Shown: positions 61,959-64,000 of the stretch, piece after piece | How the letters are laid out: each line of letters begins with the position of its first letter | Numbering within the stretch: position 1 is the stretch's first letter | Source: Rhizobium brockwellii | Lineage (GTDB): Bacteria > Pseudomonadota > Alphaproteobacteria > Rhizobiales > Rhizobiaceae | DNA: 64,000 nt | Reading direction: 5' to 3' | NCBI RefSeq assembly: GCF_000769405.2 | Contig: NZ_CP053439.1 | Coordinates: forward strand, 992,001 to 1,056,000 | Position numbers and translations under genes: made by a program | The notes under the pieces: generated by a model | Database searches by the model: none | Told to the model about the DNA's origin: nothing | What the model saw: only the letters and a program-made list of their open reading frames with translations

Positions 61959-63364
61959 GCCGTTTCAAGGTTCTCTTCAAGTCCACCGCAGTCCGCCTTT
62001 CGGCACTCTACATCCTGCTTTTCGCCATCTGCGCCGCGACGCTCGTCTTCTATGTGACGGCGATGTCGGAGCGGCTGCTGACAGGCCAGATCCGCGACGC
62101 CGTCAGGCAGGAGGTGGAGCAGGTGCAGCGCGCCTTTGACACCGGCGGCATGAACCTTCTGCTGCGCACGATGGAGCGACGTGCCCGCCAGCCGGGCGCC
62201 AACCTCTACATCATCGCCGGTCCCTCGGGCGATATTCTCGCCGGCAACGTCGCCTCGGTGCAGCCGGGTGTCTTCGAGGAGATCGGCTGGACCTCCGCGC
62301 CCTTCGGCTACCAGCGTTATACCGACAGCGGCGTCGAGCGCCGCCACAGGGCGATTGCCAATATCTTCGTGCTCGACAATGGTCTCAGAATCCTGATCGG
62401 CCGTGACCTCGGCGATCCCGAGCGTTTCCGTCTGCTGGTGCGCCAGGCGCTGATGGTGGCCCTGGCGATCATGGGGCTCGGCGCCGTCATCATCTGGTTC
62501 GCCATCGGCCGCAACGCGCTGAAACGCATCGACCGCATGTCGGATGCGAGCAAGAAGATCATGGCCGGCGACCTGTCACAGCGCCTGCCGGTGGGCGGAT
62601 CCGGCGATGAATTCGACCGGTTGTCGATGTCTTTGAATACCATGCTGGAGCGCATCGAGAAGCTGAACGAGGGCCTGCGTCAGGTCTCCGACAACATCGC
62701 CCACGATCTCAAAACGCCGCTGACGCGGCTGCGCAACAAGGCGGCCGATGCGCTCGATATCGCCGATGGCGAGACGCGGCGCACCGCGCTCGAAGGGATC
62801 ATTTCCGAATCGGACCAGCTGATCCGCACCTTCAACGCCCTGTTGATGATCTCCCGCGTCGAGGCCGGATCGGTCGCAGCCGAGATGTCGCCGGTGGAGC
62901 TTTCGGCCATCGTCTCCGATAGCGCCGAGCTTTACGAGCCGGCGGCGGAGGAGGCAGGGCTCGGCCTGAGCTTCAGCATCGAGCCCGATGTCGAGGTGCA
63001 GGGCAATCGCGAGCTGATCGGCCAGGCAATCTTCAACCTGCTCGACAATGCCATCAAATATTCCTCCGATACCGAAGGGGCGGGCAAGGTGTCGCTGAAG
63101 CTTTCCCGCCGCCCGGATGGCATCTGCCTCTCGGTCGCCGACCATGGGCCCGGCGTTCCGGCCGACAGGCGCGACGACGTGGTGAAGCGCTTCGTCCGCC
63201 TCGATGAAAGCCGGTCGAAGCCGGGAACGGGGCTCGGGCTTTCGCTGGTGGAAGCGGTGATGGAGTTGCACAACGGCCGGTTGGAACTCTCCGACACCGA
63301 TCCCGACAAACCCGAAAAGCGCGGATTGACCGTCAGCATGATCTTCCCCGCCAAGGCTGCCTGA
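61955..63364 (+). CDS. Sensor histidine kinase
   Basis: A 469-residue inner-membrane kinase of the heavy-metal/TorS-like EnvZ type. Two helices (about 14-36 and 166-188) flank a short periplasmic domain of about 125 residues; HAMP (about 189-240), H-box VSDNIAHDLKTPLTRLRNKA (His about 251), N-box IFNLLDNAIKYSSDT, and G-boxes VADHGPGVP and GTGLGLSLVEAVM. The signal is unknown. It is coupled to the response regulator before it. By position next to degP it may sense envelope stress. Confidence 0.9.
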   Translation: MSRFKVLFKSTAVRLSALYILLFAICAATLVFYVTAMSERLLTGQIRDAVRQEVEQVQRAFDTGGMNLLLRTMERRARQPGANLYIIAGPSGDILAGNVASVQPGVFEEIGWTSAPFGYQRYTDSGVERRHRAIANIFVLDNGLRILIGRDLGDPERFRLLVRQALMVALAIMGLGAVIIWFAIGRNALKRIDRMSDASKKIMAGDLSQRLPVGGSGDEFDRLSMSLNTMLERIEKLNEGLRQVSDNIAHDLKTPLTRLRNKAADALDIADGETRRTALEGIISESDQLIRTFNALLMISRVEAGSVAAEMSPVELSAIVSDSAELYEPAAEEAGLGLSFSIEPDVEVQGNRELIGQAIFNLLDNAIKYSSDTEGAGKVSLKLSRRPDGICLSVADHGPGVPADRRDDVVKRFVRLDESRSKPGTGLGLSLVEAVMELHNGRLELSDTDPDKPEKRGLTVSMIFPAKAA

Positions 63365-63476
63365 TTGCCGAGACCGATGATCGGCTGAATCGCGTATTGG
63401 CGGTTTTCCACCAAGACCCTAGTTTAATGCTGATCGAAGGAGGCGTTCCCGCGATTCTGCGTGGTCGTTTCCCTCG

Positions 63477-63579
63477 AGCATGTCGCGCAAAACTGTGCAG
63501 CGGTTTTGCGATAACGGCATGCGTAAAACAAAGGCTTAAAGCGCAAGGAGCGAATCTGAAAGATCGCGATGCGCTTTAG
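63477..63579 (+). repeat. RIME-like intergenic repeat, copy 6
   Basis: A full copy: AGCATGTCGCGCAAAACTGT, GCAGCGGTTTTGCGATAACG, GCATGCGTAAAACAAAGGCT, TAAAGCGCAAGGAGCGAATC, ending GATGCGCTTTAG. It ends 20 bases before the glnE start and so lies in its promoter or leader. Confidence 0.85.
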
Positions 63580-63599
63580 GTGCTAAAGCAGGAGAGCGC

Positions 63600-64000
63600 A
63601 TGCTGACGAAATCGACGCATGGTCTGAAGGATGTCGCTGAAGGGCTGCTGCGTCCGCTGAACCAGACGGAGCTGAAGCTGGCGCTGGCCGACCTTCAGGA
63701 GGCCGGCGGACACGAGCCGTCGGTGGCTGCGATGCTGAAGACGGAAGGGCCGCTTCGCGATTTCATCGCGGCCGTGCTGACGCTGTCGCCTTATCTGCGC
63801 GAAATCGTCAATCTCGATCCCGTCATCCTCGCTGGTGCCATCACCCAACCGTTGGAGCCGCAGATCGAGGCGCTGGTTGCCGAGGCGCGGCGCTGCTGGC
63901 AACGGGACGGCGAGGGGGCGGCGCCTTCGGAATCCGTGGTGATGAGCAGGCTGCGTATCATCAAGCGCAAGGTGGCCTTCCTGGTCGCTCTCGCCGATCT
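63600..64000 (+). CDS. glnE: Glutamine synthetase adenylyltransferase, N-terminal part (3' cut by window)
   Basis: The first 133 codons of GlnE, the bifunctional enzyme that adenylylates and deadenylylates glutamine synthetase in nitrogen control. Recognisable are SPYLREIVNLDPVILAGAITQPLEPQIEAL and SVVMSRLRIIKRKVAFLVALADL, the standard alphaproteobacterial start of the protein. ATG behind AGCAGGAGAGC. Gene order degP - two-component system - glnE is the same as in Sinorhizobium, which supports the call. Confidence 0.88.
   Translation, partial: MLTKSTHGLKDVAEGLLRPLNQTELKLALADLQEAGGHEPSVAAMLKTEGPLRDFIAAVLTLSPYLREIVNLDPVILAGAITQPLEPQIEALVAEARRCWQRDGEGAAPSESVVMSRLRIIKRKVAFLVALAD

Overview
This 64 kb window looks like the chromosome of a Rhizobium species close to R. 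etli or R. leguminosarum. The evidence is high GC with tightly packed, overlapping genes, a MucR/Ros zinc-finger regulator, the cycHJKL-degP-two-component-glnE gene order, a FeuNPQ-type signalling locus, a CIRCE-controlled groESL, and two families of short palindromic intergenic repeats, one resembling the RIME elements of rhizobia. I see no rRNA, tRNA, CRISPR array, transposase or prophage block.

Layout. 1-3432: end of an Mnh/Mrp/Pha multisubunit cation/proton antiporter operon (B-end, C, D, E, F, G). 3.9-10.9 kb: MucR regulator, SufE, a DUF5330 protein, a membrane PAS histidine kinase overlapping a peptidoglycan-binding protein, a stress-type small gene, a Crp/Fnr regulator and small unknown proteins. 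10.9-17.7 kb: a DUF3606-like small gene, a divergent AraC/SDR pair, a soluble chemoreceptor, DUF1491, DUF2336 and more small proteins. 17.7-24.1 kb: DUF1254 and DUF1214 partners, a class A penicillin-binding protein, a YcgN-type cysteine-cluster protein, a TerC membrane protein and an ExoD-like protein. 24.1-31.7 kb: divergent TetR/SDR, a fatty acid desaturase, several small genes, divergent MFS/LysR and a VOC protein.

31.9-34 kb holds a compact, overlapping operon of little-known small genes ending in a transglutaminase-like protein. 34.3-37.1 kb is an accessory groESL unit behind a clear CIRCE element, followed by two unknown small genes. 37.2-41.5 kb is a sugar or polyol catabolic cluster (one Gfo/Idh/MocA dehydrogenase, two TIM-barrel isomerase/epimerases) divergent from a LacI regulator, with a perfect palindrome between them. 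41.5-52 kb carries an HtrA-like protein that has lost its catalytic triad, a MocR regulator, DUF983, LysR/GST, a PPOX-fold protein, a DUF1348/TetR pair, a GH19-type enzyme, a Dabb protein and an MFS transporter.

52-64 kb is an envelope and cytochrome block: feuN-feuP-feuQ, a surface-antigen-like lipoprotein, the cytochrome c maturation operon cycHJKL (ccmI, ccmE, ccmF, ccmH) with ATGA-type junctions, degP, a second two-component system and the start of glnE, cut by the window end.

The repeats sit mainly in the gaps, often directly against a stop or start codon. Several short genes (38-59 codons) are listed because they have good ribosome binding sites and protein-like composition. I did not find one clearly new multigene system. 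The best leads are the 31.9-33.9 kb operon, a family of three small look-alike proteins, and the inactive-protease homologue. All functions are read from sequence only, and start codons are my choice where alternatives exist.
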